Shown: piece by piece, positions 25,143-35,912 of the stretch
Layout of the letters: each line of letters starts with the position of its first letter
How positions within the stretch are numbered: the stretch's first letter is position 1
Assembly: GCA_023957125.1 (NCBI GenBank)
Contig: JAMLHL010000007.1
Location: forward strand, 124,001 to 188,000
DNA: 64,000 bases
Source of the DNA: Chitinophagaceae bacterium
Lineage (GTDB): Bacteria > Bacteroidota > Bacteroidia > Chitinophagales > Chitinophagaceae
Direction of reading: 5' to 3'
Notes under the pieces: model-generated
Database searches by the model: none
What the model was told of the DNA's origin: nothing
Seen by the model: only the letters and a program-made list of their open reading frames with translations
Made by a program: the position numbers and the translations under genes

Positions 25143-26810
25143 GTGCAAAAAATACGAACCCGTTTTCCGCTCCTCCTTTTTATTTTCTCTTTTTCGCTGA
25201 CGAACGGCTTTGCCCAGCTCTTGCACCAGGAACGGGCATTCACGCACGCGGATTCATTGCGGGGAACCAATAGCCCGGAGCGGGCGTGGTGGGATGTTAC
25301 CCACTATGGATTGGAAGTAAGTTTTGATTTTAACCGGCGCAGTATCACCGGATCCAATGTCATTTCATTTAAAACCAATACTGCACCAACCAGGGAAATG
25401 CAGGTTGATCTGCAGGTGGGTCTGGATATAGACAGCGTTATCTGTGAAAGCAGAAATCTTTCATTTCGCAGAGACGGCAATGCATATTTTGTGGAAACAC
25501 CTCCCGCATTAGAAAAGGGAACCATACAGAACATGACCGTGTATTATCACGGCATTCCCAGGCCGGCTATCAATCCGCCCTGGGACGGAGGGGTGATCTG
25601 GAGTAAAGACAAAGAGGGAAATCCCTGGATCACGGTGGCCTGCCAGGGTTTGGGCGCCAGCGTATGGTATCCCTGCAAAGACTACCAGGGCGATGAACCC
25701 GACAGCGCCTCCATCAGGATCATCGTGCCCGATACCTTGATGGCGGTTTCAAACGGCCGGTTAAAAAGTACAGTCAGGAACGCTGATAGCACTACCGCCT
25801 ATACCTGGGTGGTAGCCGATCCTATTAATAATTACAACCTGGTACCCTATATCGGGAAGTACGCTCACTGGCACGAAAATTATAAGGGGGAAAAAGGCAA
25901 CCTCGACTGTGATTTCTGGGTAATGCCCTATAACCTGGAGAAAGCCCGGATACAATTTAAACAGGTGTTTGAGATGCTGGATTGTTTTGAACGTTGGTTT
26001 GGGCCCTACCCTTTTTATGAGGATGGCTACAAATTAGTAGAGGCGCCGCACCTGGGGATGGAGCACCAAAGCGCGGTGGCTTATGGCAATGATTTTGAGA
26101 ATGGCTATAAGGGCACGGATCTGTCCGGCTCGGGCTGGGGACTGAAATGGGATTTTATTATAATTCATGAAAGCGCGCACGAATGGTTTGGTAACAATAT
26201 CACTACCAAAGACATAGCCGACATGTGGGTGCATGAAGCATTCGCCAATTATGCAGAAACGATATTTGTTGATTGCCGGTACGGCAATAAGGCCGGCGAC
26301 GATTATGTAACAGGTACGCGTAAACGGATTTTGAACGATAAGCCTGTCCAGGGACCTTATGGGGTGAACCGGGAAGGTTCGGGCGATATGTATTATAAAG
26401 GGGGAAATATGGTGCACATGATCCGGCAGATCATGAACAATGATTCTTCTTTCAGCGCTTTGCTACGAGGTATGAATCAGGCCTTCTATCATCAAACCGT
26501 TACGGGAAAACAGGTGGAAGACTTTATCAGTGCCAGATCGGGGATTGATTTTTCTAAGCTGTTCGACCAGTATATACGAACTACGGGGATGCCGGTACTG
26601 GAATATAAGTTAACCAAAAACAAGCTCAGCTACCGGTGGACGGATTGTGTAAGCGGTTTTAATATGCCGCTTAAAATATATTGGGGAACAGACCAATGGA
26701 TTCAGCCCACTGAAAAATGGAAAACTTTAAAAATAAAGCAGAAAGCAAAGGAGTCATTCAGCATAGACAATAATTTTTATATAAAAACAAAACAATTGCA
26801 GCATCCATGA
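25143..26810 (+). CDS. Secreted M1-family zinc metallopeptidase
   Basis: Aminopeptidase-N-type enzyme, 555 aa with GTG start and signal peptide to FAQ at about 25. An N-terminal beta-saddle domain precedes the exopeptidase motif (GMEHQ, in place of GAMEN) and the zinc site HESAH at 342-346 with the third ligand E365 (WVHEAF), exactly the HExxH-x18-E spacing. No C-terminal helical domain is present beyond about 540, so it is a short M1 form. It overlaps the next gene by 4 bp and is probably periplasmic or outer-membrane associated. Confidence 0.9.
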   Translation: MQKIRTRFPLLLFIFSFSLTNGFAQLLHQERAFTHADSLRGTNSPERAWWDVTHYGLEVSFDFNRRSITGSNVISFKTNTAPTREMQVDLQVGLDIDSVICESRNLSFRRDGNAYFVETPPALEKGTIQNMTVYYHGIPRPAINPPWDGGVIWSKDKEGNPWITVACQGLGASVWYPCKDYQGDEPDSASIRIIVPDTLMAVSNGRLKSTVRNADSTTAYTWVVADPINNYNLVPYIGKYAHWHENYKGEKGNLDCDFWVMPYNLEKARIQFKQVFEMLDCFERWFGPYPFYEDGYKLVEAPHLGMEHQSAVAYGNDFENGYKGTDLSGSGWGLKWDFIIIHESAHEWFGNNITTKDIADMWVHEAFANYAETIFVDCRYGNKAGDDYVTGTRKRILNDKPVQGPYGVNREGSGDMYYKGGNMVHMIRQIMNNDSSFSALLRGMNQAFYHQTVTGKQVEDFISARSGIDFSKLFDQYIRTTGMPVLEYKLTKNKLSYRWTDCVSGFNMPLKIYWGTDQWIQPTEKWKTLKIKQKAKESFSIDNNFYIKTKQLQHP

Positions 26811-28120
26811 AAAAGACCATCCTGTTTGGCATCATATCAGCAGGCATAGTAAGCTTGTGCTGGTCGGTGTATAGGGATATTCAGATAGAAAAACTTTATC
26901 CCAGCGACCTGCGCAACCGCATAGTGGGGGCGAGATTGCAAAAAGACGGCAAGATGCCTTACTTCTATAAATGGAAGCCGGCTGACGGACTGCGATACTA
27001 CGACCCAATGAATTTTGACACCATGAAGGTTTCCAAAACAACCACTACGCCTTATTTTAACCAGTTGTTGTACCCGGTAGCCGACATGGAGCAAAGAACA
27101 ATTTCCCGCTTCTGGGTATATCTGCAATATATCTTTTTGTTTGTTATGGTGGGGATGGCGCTCAGGTTTGCTGATACTTTTCCCCGGAAAATGCTGGTTT
27201 TTTCAGTTGCTGTTTCTTTTCTTTTTACACAGGCCTGGATAAAAGTAATTGAAACCGGCCAGATGTATCTTTTTGTGCCGGTGTTTGCATTTGCCTGTTG
27301 TTTTTTTCTAAGTAAGCCGAAGAGTACCTCAGCGGCATTTGTATCGGGGCTTTTTGCTGTTTCGCTGGTGCTGATCCGTCCCAACACGGTATTTATGTTT
27401 CTTCCGTTCTTATTCCTCGCCGGTAAATACAACCTGCGTTATAAAGTGGCTTTTTTTGTTCCGGTCATATTGGTGATGGGTTATATCGTGAGCAGCGGTC
27501 AGCAGCGGGCGTTATGGGAGAACTATACCGAAGGGATGTCGGAACAATTGAAGATCCATCAGGGTTTCGGAGCCACCAGTCAGTACAACGGAAAAGATCC
27601 CGAGTTTTTGTCATGGGAAGGATGGAACAGAGATGAGATAGCGGCAGCGCAGGCAAAGACCACTTATTTCAATTATTCAGAAAACGGCAATTTTTTTGTT
27701 TTGGTCGAACATATATTCGGTAAAAAACTCTCTCCTGCTTTCCTCAACATCGCGTCGTTGCTGCTCATAGGTATCATAACCGGTCTTTTTTATGTTTTTA
27801 ATAAAAAAACCGGGTTTAGCCTGTACAATATCGCCCTGCTGGGGTATAGTTTATATATGATCTCCGATCTTTTTTCTCCCTTTTACCGGCATCAGTACAA
27901 TACGGTGCAATGGTTTTTTCCACTATTGCTTGCCGCTGCCGGTTATATAAAACGCTATCAATGGATCTATGCGGCGCTTGCTGCCGGCATTATCCTGAAC
28001 ATCATCAACTCCCCATACATAAAAATGGAACATACTATCGGCGAATATATTATATTGGCAGCGCTATTATCACTGGCGTTTGTTTATAACGGAAACGGAA
28101 GATTAAAAGAGCAAGTTTAA
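26807..28120 (+). CDS. Polytopic membrane protein, GT87/DUF2029-like
   Basis: 437 aa with about ten hydrophobic helices and a luminal-type loop near the N-terminus containing basic and aromatic residues ([19 protein letters not shown]). The arrangement resembles polyprenyl-phosphate-sugar-dependent mannosyl/arabinosyl transferases (GT87/DUF2029, GT-C fold), where a short acidic motif after TM1 is catalytic; here SDLRNRIVG may be the equivalent. It sits between an overlapping M1 peptidase gene and an overlapping FAD oxidoreductase gene, so the three are co-translated. A glycolipid or glycan assembly role is only an inference. Confidence 0.6.
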   Translation: MKKTILFGIISAGIVSLCWSVYRDIQIEKLYPSDLRNRIVGARLQKDGKMPYFYKWKPADGLRYYDPMNFDTMKVSKTTTTPYFNQLLYPVADMEQRTISRFWVYLQYIFLFVMVGMALRFADTFPRKMLVFSVAVSFLFTQAWIKVIETGQMYLFVPVFAFACCFFLSKPKSTSAAFVSGLFAVSLVLIRPNTVFMFLPFLFLAGKYNLRYKVAFFVPVILVMGYIVSSGQQRALWENYTEGMSEQLKIHQGFGATSQYNGKDPEFLSWEGWNRDEIAAAQAKTTYFNYSENGNFFVLVEHIFGKKLSPAFLNIASLLLIGIITGLFYVFNKKTGFSLYNIALLGYSLYMISDLFSPFYRHQYNTVQWFFPLLLAAAGYIKRYQWIYAALAAGIILNIINSPYIKMEHTIGEYIILAALLSLAFVYNGNGRLKEQV

Positions 28121-29697
28121 TGTCTGACTCGATGAAAAATGCTATTATCATTGGCGCAGGCCCTGCAGGATTAACGGCGGCCTATGAACTACTGACCAAA
28201 ACGGATATCGTTCCCATTATTTTTGAACAGGATGGACAACCGGGCGGGCTCTCAAAAACCATTGATTTCCATGGTAACAAAATTGATATCGGCGGACACC
28301 GTTTCTTTTCCAAATCCGAAAAGGTGGTAAACTGGTGGCTTCAGTTTTTGCCGCTTGACCCGGCTGATAATCATAAAGATTTTCACATTCAATACCGGGG
28401 AAACAGCGCCGCTTATAACCATTCGGCGTATGCGGTTACAGACGACAACCAGGTGATGATGCTTCGTCCCCGGAAATCAAGAATTTTTTTTGAGAACCGT
28501 TTCTTTGATTACCCGCTTCAGCTTAGTGTGCAAACTTTGCGTAAACTGGGTTTCTATAAAACCATCCGGATCGCATTTACCTATGTTCGTGCCAAATGGT
28601 TTCCCCGGAAACCGGAACAAAGTCTTGCCGATTTTTTCTGCAACCGTTTTGGCAGTGAACTGTATCATACCTTTTTTGAAGATTATACAAGAAAAGTGTG
28701 GGGCGTGCCCTGTGAAAAACTGCCCGCCACCTGGGGAAAGCAACGGGTTAAAGATTTAAATATCGGTAAGCTGATAAAGCATGCTTTTAAAACCCTGTTC
28801 AATACTAACACTTCTATTCACCAGGACGGCACCAGTACCAGCCTGATCGAACAGTTCATGTATCCGCGGTTTGGCCCGGGTCAGATGTGGGAAACAGTTG
28901 CCGGGGAAATCCGGAAGCGGGGCGGTAAGATTTACTATCATTCAACAGCAACGGCGTTAAATGCAGGAAGTGAGGGTCGTTTGGTGTCGGCAGAAGTTAC
29001 CAATAATATCACCGGTATCACTACCACCCATGAAGGAGACTATTTTTTTTCCACCATGCCGGTTAGGGAACTTGTAACAAAGTTGCGTCATTTACCGGTT
29101 CCGGAGGAGGTGAGACAGGCAGCCGGCTCACTGGAATACCGAGATTTCTTAATTGTCGGGATTTTGGCCTCTTCTCTTGCTATCAAAGAAAAGAACAAAG
29201 ACTTTACTGATAACTGGATTTATATCCAGGATCGCGGTATCAGGGCGGGGCGAATACAGTTTTTCCACAACTGGAGTCCTTATATGGTTCAATCTCCCGG
29301 TGATATTTGGATGGGGGTGGAATATTTTTGTAATGAAACGGATGCTTTCTGGTTACAGGAAGATAAAGCGATTGCTGCTGAGGCGGTTGGGGAAATGGAA
29401 GCCATTGGCCTACTGAACGCGGAGGAAGTTAAAGATACTTTTGTTGTGAAAGTGAAGAAAGCCTACCCATCTTATTTTGGAGGATATGATCAATTCAGCA
29501 TCGTGCAACGATTTTTAGACGGCATTGAGAATCTGTACCTGGTGGGGCGCAACGGCATGCACCGGTACAACAACAGCGATCACAGCATGCTTACGGCGAT
29601 GGCGGCAGTGGAAAATATTTTAACCGGTCGTAAAGACAAGAAAAACATCTGGGAAATTAATACGGATGACGAATACCATGAAGAGAAAACAGCCTGA
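28120..29697 (+). CDS. FAD/NAD(P)-dependent oxidoreductase, UDP-galactopyranose-mutase/amine-oxidase-like
   Basis: 525-aa flavoprotein. The N-terminal Rossmann motif is [14 protein letters not shown] (12-25), followed by the E of the FAD ribose site ([13 protein letters not shown]). The middle region has [15 protein letters not shown] and [16 protein letters not shown], shared with UDP-galactopyranose mutases and with the protoporphyrinogen-oxidase-like NAD(P)-binding family. The C-terminal FAD segment is [20 protein letters not shown]. Its start codon overlaps the previous stop by one base. Proposed role: sugar-nucleotide or lipid-sugar modification together with the GT-C-like neighbour; substrate unknown. 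Confidence 0.8.
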   Translation: MSDSMKNAIIIGAGPAGLTAAYELLTKTDIVPIIFEQDGQPGGLSKTIDFHGNKIDIGGHRFFSKSEKVVNWWLQFLPLDPADNHKDFHIQYRGNSAAYNHSAYAVTDDNQVMMLRPRKSRIFFENRFFDYPLQLSVQTLRKLGFYKTIRIAFTYVRAKWFPRKPEQSLADFFCNRFGSELYHTFFEDYTRKVWGVPCEKLPATWGKQRVKDLNIGKLIKHAFKTLFNTNTSIHQDGTSTSLIEQFMYPRFGPGQMWETVAGEIRKRGGKIYYHSTATALNAGSEGRLVSAEVTNNITGITTTHEGDYFFSTMPVRELVTKLRHLPVPEEVRQAAGSLEYRDFLIVGILASSLAIKEKNKDFTDNWIYIQDRGIRAGRIQFFHNWSPYMVQSPGDIWMGVEYFCNETDAFWLQEDKAIAAEAVGEMEAIGLLNAEEVKDTFVVKVKKAYPSYFGGYDQFSIVQRFLDGIENLYLVGRNGMHRYNNSDHSMLTAMAAVENILTGRKDKKNIWEINTDDEYHEEKTA

Positions 29698-29712
29698 GCG
29701 TGGAAAACCGGG

Positions 29713-30438
29713 TTACCTGCCGCTCAACGATACGGCAGCAGCGGTTTTATCATCTACCGCCCTGCCTGCACAGATCCATTTTCGCTGCCAGTAATTCTCA
29801 TTGAGGCTGCTGATCATTACCCCACCGGAGGATGCGGCGTGTACAAATTTGTTGTCCTGCAGGTAAATACCCACATGGGTTATACCCCGCCCGCGGGTAT
29901 TAAAAAACACCAGGTCACCTTCCCGCAGCTCTTCTTTTGATATCTCGTTACAGAAAACCTTTTGTTCGCGGGCAGTACGCGGAATATGGAGTCCGTAGAT
30001 CACCGACATCGCCATCTGCGTAAAAGCCGAACAATCCACCCCTTTTTGCGTGGAACCGCCCATCCGGTAAGGAGCGCCCCACCAGCTTTCAATAAAATCA
30101 TACAGGTGGGTATTTTTCAACCGTTCTACCTCCACATCCATTTTAATGGCATATTTGAATTGCAGGGAGTTGCCCTGTTCTATATTAAAAGGCGGGAACA
30201 TATAGGACCCGGATAATTTATGATCCTCCGGCAGATGGGGGATATCGGCTTCGCGGCGGCTGGCGCCGGAAGACCCGCCCGCAGAAATAGAAATATCATG
30301 CAGGAATTTTGAATCGCCCTTGTGTTGCCCGGAACCTGATGAAGCAACCGCTGATCGGGATGCAGACTTCATGCTGCTACAGCTACCTGTTAAAAAAGCG
30401 ATTCCCATCAATATTAAAAAATATCGCAAACCATCCAT
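29713..30438 (-). CDS. NlpC/P60 (C40) cell-wall hydrolase lipoprotein
   Basis: 241 aa from the ATG at 30438; lipobox Cys20 (LTGSC). A Ser/Gly-rich linker is followed by an NlpC/P60 domain from about residue 100. The catalytic triad is C136 (GVDCSAF), H188 (THVGIYL) and a third polar residue near H200 (KFVHAASSGG). Such enzymes cut peptidoglycan stem peptides (D-Glu to diamino acid bond). The start chosen avoids an upstream extension that lacks a signal peptide. Divergent from dnaE. Confidence 0.88.
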   Translation of the reverse strand: MDGLRYFLILMGIAFLTGSCSSMKSASRSAVASSGSGQHKGDSKFLHDISISAGGSSGASRREADIPHLPEDHKLSGSYMFPPFNIEQGNSLQFKYAIKMDVEVERLKNTHLYDFIESWWGAPYRMGGSTQKGVDCSAFTQMAMSVIYGLHIPRTAREQKVFCNEISKEELREGDLVFFNTRGRGITHVGIYLQDNKFVHAASSGGVMISSLNENYWQRKWICAGRAVDDKTAAAVSLSGR

Positions 30439-30566
30439 CTTTAAGCCTGCAAAATAATGCACAAAAGCCGGGCCGGCAAGCATTTTTGCAAATTATATCC
30501 ATGTCTTCACGATTGGATGTGGAAAATGGAAAACAATTCTTGCTTCAAGTTTACGAAATTTGGCCC

Positions 30567-33500
30567 ATGAGCACATTTTCCCATCTTCATGTTCACACTC
30601 AATATTCCCTGTTGGATGGTGCCGCCTCTATCAGCGGTTTGTACGAGAAGGCAATCAGGGACGGCATGCCGGCACTGGCTATAAGTGACCATGGCAATAT
30701 GTTTGGTGTTTTTGCATTTGTTGCGGAAGCTTATAAGCATAAAGTTGATCCAAAGGATAAGAATAGCCCGTTGAAAGTGAAGCCGGTCGTAGGATGTGAA
30801 TTTTATATCACCGAAAACAGGCATCGCAAAACTTTTTCAAAAGAGGAAAAGGATCCCCGCCACCACCAGATATTATTGGCAAAAAATGAAACCGGTTACC
30901 GGAATCTCAGCAAGCTGACTTCCCTGGGGTTTATAGAAGGGATGTACAGCAAATATCCCCGTATTGATAAAGAACTGATCCATAAATACCACGAGGGCTT
31001 AATAGCCACTACCTGTTGCCTGGGCGCCCTGGTGCCGCAAACCATTTTAAGGAAAGGAGAAGAAGAGGCCGAAAACGAATTCAAATGGTGGCTGAATATT
31101 TTTCAGCAGGACTATTACGTAGAGTTGCAGCGGCACGGTATCCCGGAGCAGGAAAAGGTAAACGATATCCTGCTGAGGTTTGCCGCGAAATATAAAGTAA
31201 AGGTTATAGCCTCCAATGATTCTCATTACGTTGAACAAAAAGATTTTAACGCCCATGATATCCTCCTGTGTATAAATACAGGTGAAAAACAATCCACGCC
31301 TCCATTACGTGAGTTCTCGGACGATGATATCGCTATCAAAAACAAACGCTTCGCTTTTCCCAACGACCAGTTTTATTTCAAAAGCACAGCGGAAATGAAG
31401 CAGGTGTTTCACGATCTTCCCGAAGCCATTGACAATACGGGGGAGGTGGTGGATAAAATAGAATTGCTCAATCTGAAACGGGATATCCTGCTGCCGAATT
31501 TTCCTATTCCCAGGGCATTCCAGGTACACGAAGACAACAAGCTCAATCAGTGGGAATACCTGAAGCACCTGACTTTTGAAGGGGCTGCCAAACGGTACGA
31601 TCCGATGACTGCAGAGGTAGAGGAACGAATCAATTTCGAACTCTTCACTATTAAATCCATGGGATTTGCCGGCTATTTTCTGATCGTAAGCGATTTTATC
31701 AAGGCCGGCCGGGATATAGGCGTTTTTGTAGGACCGGGACGGGGTTCCGCCGCGGGCTCCGTGGTGGCTTATTGCATCGGTATCACTAATATTGACCCTA
31801 TTAAATACAACCTCCTGTTTGAAAGGTTCCTCAACCCGGATCGTAAAAGCATGCCCGATATTGACACGGATTTTGACGACGAAGGACGTCAGAGAGTGAT
31901 TGAATATGTAGTGGATAAATACGGGAAAAACCAGGTAGCGCAGATCATCACCTATGGCACCATGGCGGCAAAGATGAGCATCAAAGATGTGGCGCGGGTA
32001 ATGGATCTTCCGTTGGCCGACTCCAATATGCTGGCCAAGCTGGTTCCGGAAAAACCCGGCATTTCCCTCAAACGGGTATTACACGCCCCGCTCAATGCCA
32101 AAGAAGGAGAGAAATCGTTGCAGGAAAAAGAAGGATTGATACCCGACGACCTTGAAAATGTAAAAAGATTGCGGCAGTTCTATGAAGGCAACGATATGCA
32201 TGCGAAAGTGCTGCACGAAGCTGAGATACTCGAAGGCTCCGTAAGAAATACCGGTATCCATGCAGCGGGTATTATCATCGCCCCAAAAGACCTCACCGAA
32301 TTATTACCGGTAGCCATTGCCAAAGATTCCGATCTCTGGGTTACGCAAATTGAAGGAAGTGTTATTGAAGAAGCCGGCGTAATAAAAATGGATTTCCTGG
32401 GATTGAAAACCCTGAGCATTCTTAAAACCGCATTGCAGCTTATCAGACAAAATCACAGCATAGATATCAACCTCGATACACTTCCCCTGGATGATGAAAA
32501 AACATACCAGTTATACCAACGCGGAGATACCAACGGTACTTTCCAGTTTGAAAGCCCCGGTATGCAAAAATACCTGAGGGAGCTGAAACCCGATAAATTC
32601 GGTGATCTCATTGCCATGAATGCCCTGTACCGTCCCGGCCCGTTGGCTTATATTCCCAATTTTATTGATCGCAAACAGGGGCGGGAAGCTATAACCTATG
32701 ATCTGCCTGAAATGGAGGAGATATTGTCCGACACCTACGGCATTACCGTATATCAGGAACAGGTGATGCTTTTGTCACAAAAACTGGGCGGCTTCAGTAA
32801 GGGAGATGCGGATATACTGCGAAAAGCAATGGGGAAAAAGCAAAAAACGGTGCTGGATAAGATGAAAACCCAGTTTATTGAAGGGGCTGTTGCGAAAGGG
32901 CATGATAAAAAAGTGCTGGAAAAAATATGGTCCGACTGGGAAGCCTTTGCGCAATATGCTTTCAACAAATCCCATTCCACCTGCTATGCGTTGGTGGCTT
33001 ATCAAACCGCTTATTTAAAAGCGCATTATCCACCCGAATACATGGCCGGGGTGTTGAATCATGCAGGCGCTATCGAAAAGATCACTTTCTTTATGGAGGA
33101 ATGTAAACGGATGGGGTTAAAAGTATTAGGGCCCGATATCAACGAATCCCAAAAGGGATTTGCGGTAAACGCAAAGGGCGAGATCCGTTTTGGGCTGGGG
33201 GGGTTAAAAGGCGTGGGAGATGCTGCTATAGAAGGCATTATTGAGGAGCGGAAAAAAGGACCTTATACCTCTATTTTTGACCTGGCCAAACGGGTGAACC
33301 AACGGGTGGTCAATAAGAAATCACTGGAATGCCTGGCTTATTCAGGTGCATTCGACTGTTTTAATGATATTCACCGGGCGCAGTATTTTCACATTCCCCA
33401 GGGAGATAGCACAACAGGGCTGGAGAAGATCATTAAATTCGGACATATTTTCCAAAACCAATCGGTAAACACTACCCATACCCTGTTTGGCGACCTGGAG

Positions 33501-34226
33501 ATGCCGGAAGTGGCGCCTCCAAAACTGCCGGATTGTGAGCCCTGGACTTTAACGGAAGGATTGGACCATGAGAAAAGCATTACAGGAATTTTCCTGAGCG
33601 GGCATCCTTTAGACCATTTCAGCTTTGAAATGAAGCACTATGGCATCACGACGATTGCAGAATTTATAGAATTTAAAGATACTTTGCCGAATCAACACAA
33701 CCCATTCCGAAGTTTCAGAATTGCGGGACTGGTAGCGGATGCACAACACCGTACCAGCCGGAACGGGAAACAATTCGGGATCTTTTCACTGGAAGATTAT
33801 TCCGGTAAAACAGAGATAGCACTTTTTGGCGAGGATTATGTACGTTTCAAAGATCATTTCAGCCTGGGCAACGTTCTTTTCGCTTATGGAAATTTCAAGC
33901 CGCGATGGAACAGCAGTAAAGATTTTGAGTTCAAGCTGGCAGGGGTAATGCTGCTTGAAACTGTGAAAAGCCTGTTAACGCGCCAGGTGCAAGTGGAAAT
34001 GCATCCCCAGTTGCTGAATGAGAAGATGCTGGATTTTATTGACCGGAACATCCAAGAATTTCCCGGTAAATCAGGGATTCGCTTTGTTTTCACAGATCCC
34101 AGGGCAAACTTAAAAGTAAATATGTACGCATTGGAAAAAGGCTTTACCATGAATGACGAAATGGCTGTTTTCCTGGAAACCAATCCGGATCTGTCGGTGA
34201 AGGTCGTCAACCTGGAAAAATTGTAA
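30567..34226 (+). CDS. dnaE: DNA polymerase III subunit alpha
   Basis: Replicative polymerase, 1219 aa from the ATG at 30567 (MSTFSHLHVHTQYSLLDG). Domain order: PHP domain (first about 280 residues, HLHVHTQYSLLDG at the start), palm with GPGRGSAAGS near 390 and the catalytic PDIDTDF block at 430-436, fingers with NALYRPGPL, a tandem HhH region (LKGVGDAAIEGI), and an OB fold near residues 1045-1120 (FRIAGLVADAQHRTSRNGK). The open frame extends upstream to 30309, but that extension has no conserved residues and would overlap the divergent lipoprotein gene. No proofreading exonuclease domain is present, so epsilon must be supplied in trans. Confidence 0.96.
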   Translation: MSTFSHLHVHTQYSLLDGAASISGLYEKAIRDGMPALAISDHGNMFGVFAFVAEAYKHKVDPKDKNSPLKVKPVVGCEFYITENRHRKTFSKEEKDPRHHQILLAKNETGYRNLSKLTSLGFIEGMYSKYPRIDKELIHKYHEGLIATTCCLGALVPQTILRKGEEEAENEFKWWLNIFQQDYYVELQRHGIPEQEKVNDILLRFAAKYKVKVIASNDSHYVEQKDFNAHDILLCINTGEKQSTPPLREFSDDDIAIKNKRFAFPNDQFYFKSTAEMKQVFHDLPEAIDNTGEVVDKIELLNLKRDILLPNFPIPRAFQVHEDNKLNQWEYLKHLTFEGAAKRYDPMTAEVEERINFELFTIKSMGFAGYFLIVSDFIKAGRDIGVFVGPGRGSAAGSVVAYCIGITNIDPIKYNLLFERFLNPDRKSMPDIDTDFDDEGRQRVIEYVVDKYGKNQVAQIITYGTMAAKMSIKDVARVMDLPLADSNMLAKLVPEKPGISLKRVLHAPLNAKEGEKSLQEKEGLIPDDLENVKRLRQFYEGNDMHAKVLHEAEILEGSVRNTGIHAAGIIIAPKDLTELLPVAIAKDSDLWVTQIEGSVIEEAGVIKMDFLGLKTLSILKTALQLIRQNHSIDINLDTLPLDDEKTYQLYQRGDTNGTFQFESPGMQKYLRELKPDKFGDLIAMNALYRPGPLAYIPNFIDRKQGREAITYDLPEMEEILSDTYGITVYQEQVMLLSQKLGGFSKGDADILRKAMGKKQKTVLDKMKTQFIEGAVAKGHDKKVLEKIWSDWEAFAQYAFNKSHSTCYALVAYQTAYLKAHYPPEYMAGVLNHAGAIEKITFFMEECKRMGLKVLGPDINESQKGFAVNAKGEIRFGLGGLKGVGDAAIEGIIEERKKGPYTSIFDLAKRVNQRVVNKKSLECLAYSGAFDCFNDIHRAQYFHIPQGDSTTGLEKIIKFGHIFQNQSVNTTHTLFGDLEMPEVAPPKLPDCEPWTLTEGLDHEKSITGIFLSGHPLDHFSFEMKHYGITTIAEFIEFKDTLPNQHNPFRSFRIAGLVADAQHRTSRNGKQFGIFSLEDYSGKTEIALFGEDYVRFKDHFSLGNVLFAYGNFKPRWNSSKDFEFKLAGVMLLETVKSLLTRQVQVEMHPQLLNEKMLDFIDRNIQEFPGKSGIRFVFTDPRANLKVNMYALEKGFTMNDEMAVFLETNPDLSVKVVNLEKL

Positions 34227-34346
34227 AAAAGCCAATTTGTCTTTTAAAAACTTTAAACGGTGACAGTTGAGCCTGTTTGCCAGTTTGGACCCATTTTTGA
34301 TTACCCTATACGTGAAAAATTATATTTTACACTAAACTGAATAATT

Positions 34347-34667
34347 ATGCCACTCGAATTAACAGACACAAACTTTCAGGAAAAAGTTCTGGATTCCGAT
34401 AAGCTTTCCATTATTGATTTTTGGGCGGAATGGTGTGGTCCCTGCCGCGCCATCGGGCCTATTATTGAAGAGTTAAGTAAAGAATACAGTGAAAAAGTGA
34501 ACGTAGGAAAAGTGAATGTGGACCACAATCCTCAATTGTCTGTCAATTATGGAATTACTTCTATTCCGGCCGTTTTATTTGTAAAGGACGGGCAGGTTGT
34601 GGATAAACTGATCGGCGCTCAACCCAAGGGCAATTTTGTGAAAAAAATTGAGCAGCATCTGAGCTGA
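34347..34667 (+). CDS. trxA: Thioredoxin
   Basis: 106-aa cytoplasmic thiol-disulfide reductase. Active site WCGPC with C30 and C33, preceded by DFWAEW, plus the cis-proline loop TSIPAVLF. Classical length and order. Followed after 21 nt by a strong terminator. Confidence 0.96.
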   Translation: MPLELTDTNFQEKVLDSDKLSIIDFWAEWCGPCRAIGPIIEELSKEYSEKVNVGKVNVDHNPQLSVNYGITSIPAVLFVKDGQVVDKLIGAQPKGNFVKKIEQHLS

Positions 34668-34688
34668 TGGCGCTGTCTGAAAATTTCC

Positions 34689-34717
34689 AGGCTGTTTGTT
34701 TCAAACAGCCTTTTTTT
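34689..34717 (+). terminator. Rho-independent terminator of trxA
   Basis: Arms AGGCTGTTT (34689-34697) and AAACAGCCT (34703-34711), 5-nt loop, then a run of seven T. The right arm and T-run encode the last codons of the convergent acyltransferase gene (QKKAV-stop), so the two genes share this sequence. Confidence 0.85.
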
Positions 34718-35762
34718 GTCTTAAACCGGTAAGATATTTCCTGACAGGCGTATCAAAAAACTTCATCACTACCCAGGCAAAAAAGATCGTTACAAAAGTG
34801 CCGGCTATGATAACAACGGTTAATGTGCCGGTACCGGGCTTGTATGCCAGGAAATAACTTCCAAAAATGGAAAGGAACGCATAATGGGTCATATAGAGGG
34901 GATAAGAAATACCCCCGGATAGTTTACACAGAGAAACCGATTTCGGATCAAGTGAAGAGCCGGCGCCTAAACTAATAAGAAGAGGAAAATAAAATATTAC
35001 TATACAGGCTTCCAGGACATCATGGTTTGATAAATGAGGAGATATAAATGCAAGCGCCAGTAATAAGGAGAGCCCGTAAAATCCGATCCTGTTTTTAATG
35101 ATCCATCCGTAACGGTAAATAATCAGCCCTGCCGTAAAAGAGTAGGCGATCCTGATGCCGCCATCTCCGAAGTTGTCGCCAGCCCATCCGCCCAAAAGAT
35201 TTCCTTTGGTATAGCTGAGGCAGAACAAGCCCACCGCTGCCGGAACCAAAAGAAAAAACAAAAATCTTCTCGGAATTTTTACAAGAACAAACGCATAAGC
35301 AATATTGGCTACGTATTCCCAGAATAAAGACCAGGTTGGAGGATTCAATCCAAATAAATTGAAAAACCGGTCCGGCATTACCGGTAAGGGCACCATTAAT
35401 TCAGTACCAATAAAAAGAAGCAGGATCCGTCCCACTGAATAGCCATCCTGGCAGGTTGCAAAAGGATCGAATACAAAGGCTATCAATCCCAGGCAAGCGC
35501 CGAAAACCACCATTGGGTGAAGCCTTATCAACCTCGAGATAAAAAACTGTTTTACTCCCATCCCATGCAGCCGGTCGTCATAAGCATAGCCGATAACAAA
35601 ACCCGACAGGCAGAAAAAGAAGTCCACTGCCAGGAAGCCATGACCGATAAAATTTTCAGCCGGCCCGTAGATCCATTCCATAAAATGAAACACTACAATG
35701 GCGATGGCGGCAACGCCGCGCAGCCCGTCGAGGATCAGGAAATGAGCCTTTGATCGTGGCAA
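34701..35762 (-). CDS. Acyltransferase-3 family membrane protein (OafA/YrhL-like)
   Basis: 353 aa with about ten transmembrane helices. The family motif is FLILDGLRGVAAIAIVVFHF at residues 8-27, whose R and H are thought to take part in O-acyl transfer from the cytoplasm to an extracytoplasmic sugar. RLIRLHPM follows near 85, then the conserved LAVDFFFCLSGF. The only usable start is a TTG at 35762, with an in-frame stop three codons before it. It probably acetylates a cell-surface glycan; the target is unknown. Its last codons lie in the trxA terminator. Confidence 0.85.
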   Translation of the reverse strand: MPRSKAHFLILDGLRGVAAIAIVVFHFMEWIYGPAENFIGHGFLAVDFFFCLSGFVIGYAYDDRLHGMGVKQFFISRLIRLHPMVVFGACLGLIAFVFDPFATCQDGYSVGRILLLFIGTELMVPLPVMPDRFFNLFGLNPPTWSLFWEYVANIAYAFVLVKIPRRFLFFLLVPAAVGLFCLSYTKGNLLGGWAGDNFGDGGIRIAYSFTAGLIIYRYGWIIKNRIGFYGLSLLLALAFISPHLSNHDVLEACIVIFYFPLLISLGAGSSLDPKSVSLCKLSGGISYPLYMTHYAFLSIFGSYFLAYKPGTGTLTVVIIAGTFVTIFFAWVVMKFFDTPVRKYLTGLRQKKAV

Positions 35763-35912
35763 ATAAATTTCAGTTGAAGGGTTTACAAGAACGGCAAATT
35801 AAGGCTTTTCCCTAAGTGTCGTCTATCCATCTCCTTCAATGTTCCGCAAAAATGTTCCATAATTTCCGCCAATAAAGAGCTTGTCAAAATATAGCCTTCC
35901 ATTTGCTCAACT

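Noticed and set aside
30309..30566. N-terminal extension of dnaE
   Set aside because: No conserved residues, overlaps the divergent NlpC/P60 gene, and the PHP domain starts right after the ATG at 30567.
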